A stretch of DNA of 36,773 nucleotides, from the NCBI GenBank assembly GCA_019247695.1, contig JAFBAP010000074.1:1-36773 (forward strand), written 5' to 3'. Positions 1 through 6,300 of the stretch are shown here, piece after piece. The notes beneath the pieces were generated by a model. That model saw only the letters and a list, made by a program, of their open reading frames with translations, searched no databases and had not been told where the DNA came from. The position numbers were made by a program, and so were the translations under genes. Each line of letters begins with the position of its first letter. The stretch's first letter is position 1. The DNA is from Verrucomicrobiota bacterium. GTDB lineage: Bacteria > Verrucomicrobiota > Verrucomicrobiia > Chthoniobacterales > JAFAMB01.

Positions 1-91
1 AACGCCCGTGACCTAAGGGAGACTAAATCCGGCCACCCGATGACAACCCCCGTGCAGTCGTCGTCCTCTCACTTCGGGTTGTCGCCAATAA

Positions 92-126
92 GCAACTACA
101 CCCATTTTCAGGATGATTGAGCTGTG
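92..126 (+). repeat. IS630 left terminal inverted repeat
   Basis: This 35-nt arm matches the reverse complement of 1076-1110 at 30 positions. It begins GCAACTACACC and ends TTGAGCTGTG. The transposase stop codon lies within it. Confidence 0.8.
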
Positions 127-1063
127 AGGGGGTAGCCACAATGTTTAAACCAGCCCCGGGCATCTTGGGCCGTGATGGTTTGGAGCCCCGCGCCGATAGC
201 CGCCTCCAACGCCTCGCGCGTGCGCGCCTGCACCCGGCGTAAAAACGTCTTGAGCTTCGAAAAGGCCCCCTCGATGGGGTTGAAATCCGGGCTATAGCGC
301 GGCAAAAACACCAACCGGCAGCCGCAGGCTTCGATGCGCTCGCGCACCGCTTGGGCTTTATGGACTGAGCAGGTTATCCCTGAGCACGGTCTTGCCGGGC
401 CGTAAGGCCGGGCAGAGGAACTTATCAAGGTAGAGCAGGAAGGCTTCGGTGTCGGCGGCCCCTTCGACCGTCATGGTCGTCAAGAGCCCCTCAGGGCTCA
501 GGGCGGCCAACACGGTGGTGTTTTTACCCCGGTTGGTGGGGGCTTTTCCCCAGGCGCGCTGGCCTTTGGGGGCCCAGCCGTAGCGGGGCGCCAAGGCCAG
601 GTTGGACCCGCTTTCATCGACGAAGACCAAGTCGCTCGGCTTTAAGGCGTCGTGGTCTTGCCGCCAAGTCGCCCGCTCGGCTTCGTCGCGTTCGCTGGCG
701 GTGAGCTTTTTTTTTGTGCGTCCAGTCCAAGGCGCGGCGCGCCCGGTGTAAAGTGGCCACGCTGACGGCCTGACCGCTCTGGGCCTGCCAGCGCTGGCAA
801 TGATCGATCAAGCGGCCGTCGGGCTCGGCTTGGAGTTGGGCGGCTAAGGCCGCCCGGGCTTCCGGCGTGCCAAAGGCGCCGTGCGGGCCAGGCCGGTAGG
901 TTTTGGGCGCCAGGCTTTGGCCGGAGCGCCGCTTCAAGAGCCAACGTTTCAAGCTGGCCCATGATACGCTAAAGAGCCGCACGACTTCGGCGTGGGGCAA
1001 GCCGTTCTCGACGACGGCCGCCACGGCCCGCTCGCGCAGGTCCACTGAATACGGCTTGGACAT
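108..1063 (-). pseudogene. IS630-family transposase, two frameshifts
   Basis: This is a DDE transposase in three reading-frame pieces. The N-terminal helix-turn-helix region begins MSKPYSVDLRERAVAAV (ATG at 1061-1063). The first catalytic Asp is in LVFVDESGS (about 600-625). The second is in VLRDN (about 380), followed after a frame change by SVHKAQAV. The final DE pair is in YSPDFNPIEGAFSKLK (about 260-300). The first frame change lies at a run of nine A residues (nine T on the plus strand, 708-716); reading one base further gives LTASERDEAERATW and then the first Asp. The second is one extra base near 370-377, beside the second catalytic Asp; removing one C gives DNLSVHKAQ. The A9 run could allow transcriptional slippage, but the second lesion is not in a homopolymer, so the gene is probably inactive. 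Confidence 0.85.
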
Positions 1064-1075
1064 CGCCCACCAAAG

Positions 1076-1110
1076 CACAGCTCAACCAACTTGAAAACCG
1101 GTGTAGTTGC
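1076..1110 (-). repeat. IS630 right terminal inverted repeat
   Basis: This is the partner of 92-126 on the opposite strand, with five mismatches in 35 nt. It lies just upstream of the transposase start at 1063, where the element's promoter would be expected. Confidence 0.8.
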
Positions 1111-1127
1111 GGATACAAGGCCGGGTA

Positions 1128-1161
1128 GTGCTTTCGTCCCGGAGGGACGGCTGAGGTTAGG
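1128..1161 (+). repeat. Palindromic repeat arm, left
   Basis: The arm reads GTGCTTTCGTCCC, GGAGGGACGGC, then TGAGGTTAGG, and is nearly the reverse complement of 1407-1440. Each arm contains its own short hairpin (CGTCCC/GGGACG). This is the head-to-tail arrangement typical of REP doublets. Confidence 0.7.
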
Positions 1162-1326
1162 CAGGTAGCTTTAGTGCCTGTGCGGTGCGGGCGTTCCCCG
1201 GGGGGTGCGTCCCCTCGGGACGCCTGAAGGCGTGCGCCGGGCCAGGCGGGCGTCAAAGATTGGGGAGCCGTTCGGTTTTTGGCGCCGAGGGTCGCGCCGG
1301 GTTTGGCCGGCCGTTTGGGAGCCGGC
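1131..1326 (+). repeat. Long dispersed repeat, copy 1
   Basis: Read on the plus strand, this segment aligns almost end to end with the reverse complement of 24572-24766. Shared landmarks in order are GACGGCTGAGGTTAGGCAGG, TTAGTGCCTGTGC, GCGGGCGTTCCCC, GGGACGCCTGAAGGCGTGCG and GCCGAGGGTCGCGCCG. Differences are scattered substitutions and small indels, roughly one in ten by eye. It lies 20 bp beyond the right end of the IS630 element. Confidence 0.85.
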
Positions 1327-1406
1327 ACCCTCCGGGGCAGCGTTTCAGGCGTCCCTACAGGACGCGATCGCTCTTTAAATGCCCCTTCCAGGGACTGAAG
1401 TCGCTG

Positions 1407-1440
1407 GCTAACCTCAGCCGTCCCTGCGGGACGAAAGCGC
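1407..1440 (-). repeat. Palindromic repeat arm, right
   Basis: The inverted partner of 1128-1161 contains CTAACCTCAGCCGTCCC followed by TGCGGGACGAAAGC. The same sequence occurs in the same orientation at 24733-24765. Confidence 0.7.
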
Positions 1441-1475
1441 CCCCATCCGCCGGCCCTTAACGAAATGGCAGTGGG

Positions 1476-1513
1476 GTAAACCCTGGCCTATGTTCCTTTG
1501 GCCCTTCAGGCCA
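1476..1513 (+). repeat. GTAAACCCTGG / GGCCCTTCAGGCC repeat box, copy 1
   Basis: The box reads GTAAACCCTGGCCTATG, TTCCTTT, GGCCCTTCAGGCCA. It recurs inverted at 26848-26885 with a few changes, and a diverged version lies at about 24920-24956. Each half is itself palindromic (GGCC...GGCC). Confidence 0.7.
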
Positions 1514-1582
1514 TCTAACCGTCTGTCTCCCGGCCCGTTGGGCCTAGGGCCGATTCGATCGGGTACAGAGCAGCCTCCGGTG

Positions 1583-1618
1583 CCGACAATCCACCGAGAT
1601 AACTGTCTGAATGGTATT
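1583..1618 (+). repeat. Short ACCGAGATAA element, copy A
   Basis: The copy contains CCACCGAGATAACTGTCTGA followed by ATGGTATT. Related copies lie at 26636-26665, 30579-30620 and 36665-36694. The inner AGAT...GTCT can form a short stem with one wobble pair. Confidence 0.6.
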
Positions 1619-1689
1619 GTTAGCGCCCCACCATCAAACATGCAGTTCCTCAGCACCATCACCTTTGCAATACTCCCGCCGCAACACCG

Positions 1690-2199
1690 TTACTCGGATG
1701 CGCCCAGCCGAACCACCAGGTTCACGTAAGTGAGAAAAGCGAGCGGGTCACCTCTCAGTGCGTGCCGTGCACGGCGGGCCTGATCCCCGGACAGCGGGAT
1801 CTCGAAGTCAGAGACGTCCGTCAGATCCTGCTTTGCTGGAAATCCTTTGATCGCCTGGTTAGTGTACGGATCGACCACGTTTACCTCCAAGAGCGACGGC
1901 CCTTGTGGGTTGGGGCGAGTCAGACGTAGATAGAAGACAAACGGCAGGTCCGGTACCTTCCCTCTGATAACGCGCCTTTTCTTTTCCTGCAGCAGCTGCG
2001 CAGGCGGCAGGTTTTCCGTTTCATAACTGGGGGCTGAGACGCTTTTCTCGCCCGGTAAGGCATCCGGGATTTTCTCACGGAAGTGGAATCGAACGGAGGC
2101 TTGAAAATCCGGCAAGAGTTCGCGGTCAGCGGCCGGTTGCGCCGACACCTCGTGGAGCATAAGCACCATGGCCGCCACGAGGATGACCGTTGGGTTCAT
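1690..2199 (-). CDS. Exported hypothetical protein
   Basis: I do not recognise this family. The chosen ATG at 2197-2199 gives MNPTVILVAAMVLMLHEVSA, a clear signal peptide with likely cleavage after VSA before QPAADREL; an in-frame start 28 codons upstream would bury the signal. The mature part is about 149 residues, soluble, and mixes charged segments (EKKRRVIRGK) with a strand-rich stretch, FVFYLRLTRPNPQGPSLLEV, and DPYTNQAIKGFPAKQDLTD. There is no lipobox and no catalytic motif that I can see. It ends at the edge of the repeat cluster. The downstream-facing globin gene is on the same strand with about 93 bp between its stop and this start, so the two may be co-transcribed. Function unknown; periplasmic location is inferred from the signal only. 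Confidence 0.6.
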   Translation of the reverse strand: MNPTVILVAAMVLMLHEVSAQPAADRELLPDFQASVRFHFREKIPDALPGEKSVSAPSYETENLPPAQLLQEKKRRVIRGKVPDLPFVFYLRLTRPNPQGPSLLEVNVVDPYTNQAIKGFPAKQDLTDVSDFEIPLSGDQARRARHALRGDPLAFLTYVNLVVRLGASE

Positions 2200-2292
2200 G
2201 ATACCCCGAAAATACCCAGCGCTACGCGGCGTAAGCAAGGCTTGTTTCCGGTGCACCGACTCGGGAGGCGGAACGCCTGGCAAGGTTACCCC

Positions 2293-2688
2293 TCAAGCGA
2301 ACGGACGCGCCGCTTCAGGTGGAGAAACACCCAGCATCACCTGGAGCCGCTGGCCCAATTGCCGGGCCGACGCGGTCATTTCTCCCGCCGCCTCGGCCGG
2401 CAAGTGGGCCCGGCAATTGGCCCCCCACAAGAACAGCCAGCGCTCAAAGTGCTCCGGCCCAAGCCCGAGCGGCGCGTGCAAAGCCGGCAGCGGCCCGGAA
2501 TAGGTCCGCGTTGCTCCCAGCACCGTTTCCCAGAAATTCGCGATGATGGCCAGGTGCTCGCCCCAATCTTGGATGCGCGCGTTAAAAGTGGGGCCGATCA
2601 GCGGGTCTTGGCGCACATCGGCATAAAAATGTCGCAACAACCGGGCGAGGCCATCTCGTCCGCCAATCCGTTCATACAGCAGGTTCAT
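2293..2688 (-). CDS. Group III truncated haemoglobin
   Basis: This is a small haem-binding globin expected to bind O2 or NO in the cytoplasm. The group III (TrHbP) signature is complete: YERIGGRDGLARLLRHFY places Phe21-Tyr22 at B9-B10, DPLIGPTF and FWETVLG follow, and LGPEHFERWLFLW contains the proximal His80 and the Trp at G8. The chosen start ATG (2686-2688) gives MNLLYERI, 131 residues, which fits the family. In-frame starts upstream, up to 2799, add 37 residues without globin features. No convincing ribosome-binding site precedes either start. The C-terminal tail SPPEAARPFA is short and ordinary. It is probably in one transcript with the exported protein downstream. The role in NO or oxygen chemistry is known for the family, not shown here. 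Confidence 0.9.
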   Translation of the reverse strand: MNLLYERIGGRDGLARLLRHFYADVRQDPLIGPTFNARIQDWGEHLAIIANFWETVLGATRTYSGPLPALHAPLGLGPEHFERWLFLWGANCRAHLPAEAAGEMTASARQLGQRLQVMLGVSPPEAARPFA

Positions 2689-3370
2689 CACAGCGAAAGG
2701 GTTGCCAAACGGGAGATCGGACCCTGGGCCGATCGCACGAATGCCTTTCGAAACGGGTAGCATGGGGAACGGTACGGCGCAACGGGCCAACCGGCGCACC
2801 CCGGAGAGCCGGCCAACGGGTAAGTGGTTGGTTGTTGAGGGGCGTTAAACCCCCTGCGCCCGCTCCGCCATCAAAGGCCGTCTTCCAGCAAGTGCTGGTA
2901 ACAAGGCGGTTCACCGCCGCCGCAGGCGGGCGCGGTCCAGTCCGGCTTGGGCGATCGCCGCTTTCGGGTCCGCGGTCCCGATCGTCCGCCTTGGGCCCGC
3001 CCAGTGGGATGCACCGGCGCAGCGGCCTTGATGGGTCCAGGCGCCAAGCCTGACCCGAGCAGCCCGGGATCCCCCGCGGAGCAGCCACGGGTGGTTTCGG
3101 CGCTCAGGCCGTCCGGTAAGGACGGTAGCGGTGGCGCCGTTCTCGAGCCGGCCTGGGCACCGTGAACCCGTTGAGACCCGAACATCTTGCGCCGCCGCAT
3201 GCCCGCACGCTACCTGACGCCGGTTTTGGCGGCAAGTTCAATCCGAGGCCGGCGCGCCAAGCTGGAAGTTTTAAAGCCGCTATAACCGCCAGAGACTCCC
3301 GGGCCGCCTACAAATCGGTTGTGGGTCCCCCCTCAACGACACCGCCTTTGCGACGTTTCAATTGATAACT
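2689..3370. other. Intergenic stretch without a supported gene
   Basis: About 680 bp of GC-rich sequence with open frames on both strands. All of them have proline-, glycine- and arginine-rich composition typical of GC-rich non-coding DNA. I see no repeat copy, tRNA or clear promoter here. Confidence 0.5.
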
Positions 3371-3610
3371 ATGCACGAGGTGTTTCAAAGCGCGATAACG
3401 GCTGATGACCGAATCCAGGCGCGGGAGGGGTCAGGTTTTAAGCTCATGGATCGGGTGTGGGTGAAAAGCTTAAACCGACCGGGCGTAGTTCAGGATGTGC
3501 AGCCGTGCCGCAGCGGCAAGACCGACTACTACCTGCTCCGAGTGGCTGTGGGAGGCAGCGGACTGTTCAGCGTCCTCGCAGACCCCTTGACCGTAGAAAA
3601 GTGCCGCTGA
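3371..3610 (+). CDS. Small hypothetical protein, SH3/KOW-like
   Basis: The protein is 79 residues from ATG 3371. The second half, MDRVWVKSLNRPGVVQDV then SGKTDYYLLRVAVGG and SVLADPLTVEKCR, alternates short hydrophobic strands with turns. It resembles the KOW/SH3-like pattern 'G-D-x-V-x-V ... G-x-V-x-x-V ... Y-x-V-x-V', which often binds nucleic acid or forms small barrels. An alternative ATG at 3446 (MDRVWVK) would keep only this domain; GGGAGGGG lies about 16 bases before it. Composition differs clearly from the surrounding low-complexity frames, which is the main reason to call it. No partner gene is adjacent: the next gene is convergent. Function unknown. Confidence 0.45.
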   Translation: MHEVFQSAITADDRIQAREGSGFKLMDRVWVKSLNRPGVVQDVQPCRSGKTDYYLLRVAVGGSGLFSVLADPLTVEKCR

Positions 3611-3794
3611 TCGGAGCGGCAAACGAGCCATGAGCCGGCAAAACCGTTCATGGAGGACAACCGAAGCGACGATGAGCCGTCGGCGCGGATAATGACGATC
3701 CGGGTAAATGGAGACCGGGAGAATGCGGGTGGCGCTGGCGGGGCTCGGCGGCCACCAAGCAGGAAGAACAAAGCCAGAACAAGCCCTTACGATC

Positions 3795-5582
3795 TCACGC
3801 GGTTTCTGACGGAGTCCTTCCAGCGAGGTCCCGGTAGTACGCCTGCAGCACATGGAAAGCCTGCTTCCTTTCACCCTGGTCGGAAAGAAGGCCTTTCCGA
3901 TTGAAGTAGTCCTGGATGCCAGCCAGGGGACGGCGCGGTGAACGAAAATCCATCAGGACCCAAGGACTCATCCCGCGCAACGAAGCGATGCGATTGAGCA
4001 TCACCAACTGGTGCCGGTAGAGGCTGGCTTGGTATTCCTCAGTCCAGCGCGTATCGGGATCGCCGTGCAAGCCGTGTTTGGCGTCTCCGCCAAATTCGCT
4101 GACGATCAGCGGCTTTTCGTAAGCAACCTGCCAGCCGGTCTTTTCAGCGTCCTCCGGTTTGTGCTCATACCATCCGATGTATTCATTGAACCCGATGACA
4201 TCGAGCGCTTCGCCCAGTGGATCGTCTATGATTTTGGTCATGCCTTCGGTGCGCACCAGTAACGCGGCGGTCACCAAACGCGTCGGATCCTGCTCGCGCA
4301 CCTTGGCGACCAACGTATTGAGAAACCCAACCCGGGCAGGCGTGACGGGCGTTTCGTTTGCCACGGACCAGAACACGACAGACGCTTTGTTACGGTCCCG
4401 ACGGATCATCTCGTGCAACTGCTGTTCGGCGTTGGCCAGCACGGCAGGAGTATCGAACTGGACGGCCCAATAGACCGGAAGCTCCGACCAGACAAGAAGG
4501 CCCATGCGATCGGCCAGACGGGTCATGCGCTCATCGTGCGGGTAGTGGGCGAGGCGGACAAAGTTCCCATTCAATTCGCGTACCCAGCCGAGCAAGGTTT
4601 TCATGTCCTCGTCGGTGCACGCACGTCCGGTGCGATATGGCGCCTCGGCGTGAACGGAGACGCCCCGCAGAAAAATGGGCGAGCCGTTGAGGAGGATCTG
4701 GGTACCGCGCACTTCGACGGTTCTGAAGCCGATCTCGTCATCGAGATTATCCTGACCGGCCTGCAGGTGCACCCGGTAGAGGCGCGGGTGTTCCGGCGAC
4801 CACGGCTCCAGGTTGCCGGCCGTGAATTGGAACATCGCACGCCCGTCTGCACCCAGGTGAGCGGATTCCTTCACCGCCAACTCCGGAAGGCTGACGGTTA
4901 CCTCCGTTCCGGCAGCAGCCCCTTCGACGTGTACCCAGCCCTCAAGGACGGTTCGGCTCCCACGCTTCAAATGCAAATCGTAATCGTCGATGAACTGCTC
5001 CGGCACCTCGACGAGCGAAACATCCCGGGTAAGTCCGCCATAGTTCCACCAGTCCGTCTGGAGCGTTGGAATACCGTCGGGCCGGCGGGTGTTGTCAACG
5101 GCTACCACGACAAAGTTCCCGCCGTCCTTAAGGAGGTCCGTCACCTCGCAGCAAAACGGAGTAAATCCGCCCTCGTGCTCACAGGCCTTGCGCCCGTTTA
5201 TCCACACCCAGGCCTGGTAGTTGGCGGCGCCCGCATAAAAAAACACCCGCGTCCCGGGTTTGCGTTGATAGGAGAAATCCTTTTGGTACCACACCGGCCC
5301 TTCGTAGAAGAACAGTGAATCACGCTGGGTATTCCAATCGCCGGGCACCCGCAGCACCGGTGAGTTTTGAAAATCGTACTCTACAGGCTCACCGCCGGGC
5401 GCTGGGTGTTTTGCGTTCAGGAAATAGCCATTCGCGCGCGGCTTGCCATGGAAGGTGTAAAGACCGGCCCAATAGGGGTCAGCGATCGTGTGCCAGTCGC
5501 CGTTGAGGCTAATGGCCGGGCGACGGTCAGCAGCTGCCAATAACGGGGCCGGCGCAGCTGACGCTGAAAAGCCCGGGCTCAT
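3795..5582 (-). CDS. GH2 glycoside hydrolase, beta-glucuronidase-like
   Basis: This is a retaining glycosidase of family GH2. Order along the 595 residues: N-terminal jelly-roll sugar-binding domain (about 25-200; LNGDWH, VPGDWN, WVWINGRKA, DWWNYGGLTRDV), immunoglobulin-like domain (about 200-305), and a TIM barrel (about 310-590). The general acid/base is Glu410 in WSVANET and the nucleophile is Glu496 in IVSEFGG. NRKGLL at 561-566 matches the Asn-x-Lys pair that recognises the glucuronate carboxylate in beta-glucuronidases, which favours that specificity over beta-galactosidase. The start ATG is at 5580-5582 with an in-frame TGA three codons upstream. The first 20 residues (FSASAAPAPLLAAADRR) look like the end of a signal peptide lacking its hydrophobic core, so the true N-terminus is uncertain. 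It is transcribed divergently from the debranching enzyme. Substrate is an inference from motifs. Confidence 0.9.
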   Translation of the reverse strand: MSPGFSASAAPAPLLAAADRRPAISLNGDWHTIADPYWAGLYTFHGKPRANGYFLNAKHPAPGGEPVEYDFQNSPVLRVPGDWNTQRDSLFFYEGPVWYQKDFSYQRKPGTRVFFYAGAANYQAWVWINGRKACEHEGGFTPFCCEVTDLLKDGGNFVVVAVDNTRRPDGIPTLQTDWWNYGGLTRDVSLVEVPEQFIDDYDLHLKRGSRTVLEGWVHVEGAAAGTEVTVSLPELAVKESAHLGADGRAMFQFTAGNLEPWSPEHPRLYRVHLQAGQDNLDDEIGFRTVEVRGTQILLNGSPIFLRGVSVHAEAPYRTGRACTDEDMKTLLGWVRELNGNFVRLAHYPHDERMTRLADRMGLLVWSELPVYWAVQFDTPAVLANAEQQLHEMIRRDRNKASVVFWSVANETPVTPARVGFLNTLVAKVREQDPTRLVTAALLVRTEGMTKIIDDPLGEALDVIGFNEYIGWYEHKPEDAEKTGWQVAYEKPLIVSEFGGDAKHGLHGDPDTRWTEEYQASLYRHQLVMLNRIASLRGMSPWVLMDFRSPRRPLAGIQDYFNRKGLLSDQGERKQAFHVLQAYYRDLAGRTPSETA

Positions 5583-6300
5583 AGCCGCTCACCCGGACGA
5601 GGCAAACCCCGGCGGCCCCGCCGTGAAAGGCAGGGATCATCCGGGTAACGCGCGAGAGGAGGATTCGGCACCATTGAAGTCCTTTCGTAAATCGTGATCG
5701 GACAGGATTATCAGCCAGGGTCGAGCCTTGACGGGCTTGCGTCAAGATGCGCCGGCCAAACTTCGGAGGCGGATTTTCGGGTCGACCATTGTTCGCCGCG
5801 CCAGTACAAGGCGGGCAACAAGCCGGGCTGCTCCGGGCTGAATGCCTCCGGTTGTGACCGAAGGCACCGGCTGAGATTCCAACGCTTGCGGTGGAAAAAA
5901 GGTTGCTTTCACGACGAACCGACCGCACGCGCAAGGCCATTTACCGCAAGCGTTGCAAAACCGAGCACAAAGCCGTTCGGATAAGTCCGGCCGGCGCTTC
6001 AAACACGAAGCATCCGGGCAGGCTCTTACGTATGTGCGCCGGGTAAGGTTACCCGAGATTTGCGCGAATGCCGATCACCACCGCAACAAGACCTGCAACT
6101 CGTATGCGAGACGTTGGCCTTACCTCCGGCTCCGAGCCATTAAGCGGTGAGTACAGGCTGTTTATCAAGTATACTGTCGAGGTAGACGGACTTCCCGCTT
6201 ACATCGAGACCTACGATGTTGAAAACGTGGAGATGGGATTGACCGGGTAAGCATCCCCACGGCGAAAGCGGGCAGCTTTTGAGGGCGACCTCACGAGCCC
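5583..6300. other. Divergent intergenic region between GH2 and GH133 genes
   Basis: About 720 bp that must carry the promoters of both flanking genes. I could not identify convincing -35/-10 pairs or an operator. A possible 60-codon frame ends at 6250 (LFIKYTVEVDGLPAYIETY near its end) and has strand-like composition, but it has no clear start or ribosome-binding site, so I do not call it. Confidence 0.4.

Larger units (their letters stand above)
92..1110 (-). mobile_element. IS630-family insertion sequence, decayed
   Basis: The element is bounded by imperfect terminal inverted repeats at 92-126 and 1076-1110. Each is 35 nt and 30 of 35 positions match when one is reverse-complemented; both share GCAACTACACC at the outer end and TTGAGCTGTG at the inner end. 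Between them lies one transposase on the minus strand, whose stop codon (108-110) falls inside the left repeat. The repeats plus a DDE transposase with IS630 motifs define the element. IS630 elements usually insert at TA and duplicate it. TA occurs at 89-90 and 1114-1115, but at unequal distances from the repeats, so I do not call the duplication or exact outer ends. Confidence 0.85.
1111..1689. repeat. Cluster of palindromic intergenic repeats
   Basis: No gene is supported in this stretch. It holds several repeat modules. A pair of 34-nt inverted arms at 1128-1161 and 1407-1440 contains CGTCCC-GGGACG palindromes. A segment of about 195 bp (1131-1326) recurs inverted at 24572-24766. A GTAAACCCTGG...GGCCCTTCAGGCC box at 1476-1513 recurs inverted at 26848-26885. 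A short ACCGAGATAA element lies at 1583-1618. Frames that cross it have no protein-like composition. The organisation resembles REP/BIME-type intergenic repeats. Confidence 0.75.

Noticed and set aside
88-1115. TA target-site duplication of the IS630 element
   Set aside because: TA dinucleotides exist on both sides but at unequal distances (one and three bases) from the inverted repeats, so the duplication cannot be claimed.
4413-5318. A 301-codon open frame on the plus strand inside the GH2 gene
   Set aside because: It is antisense to a fully conserved glycosidase and has no family motif.
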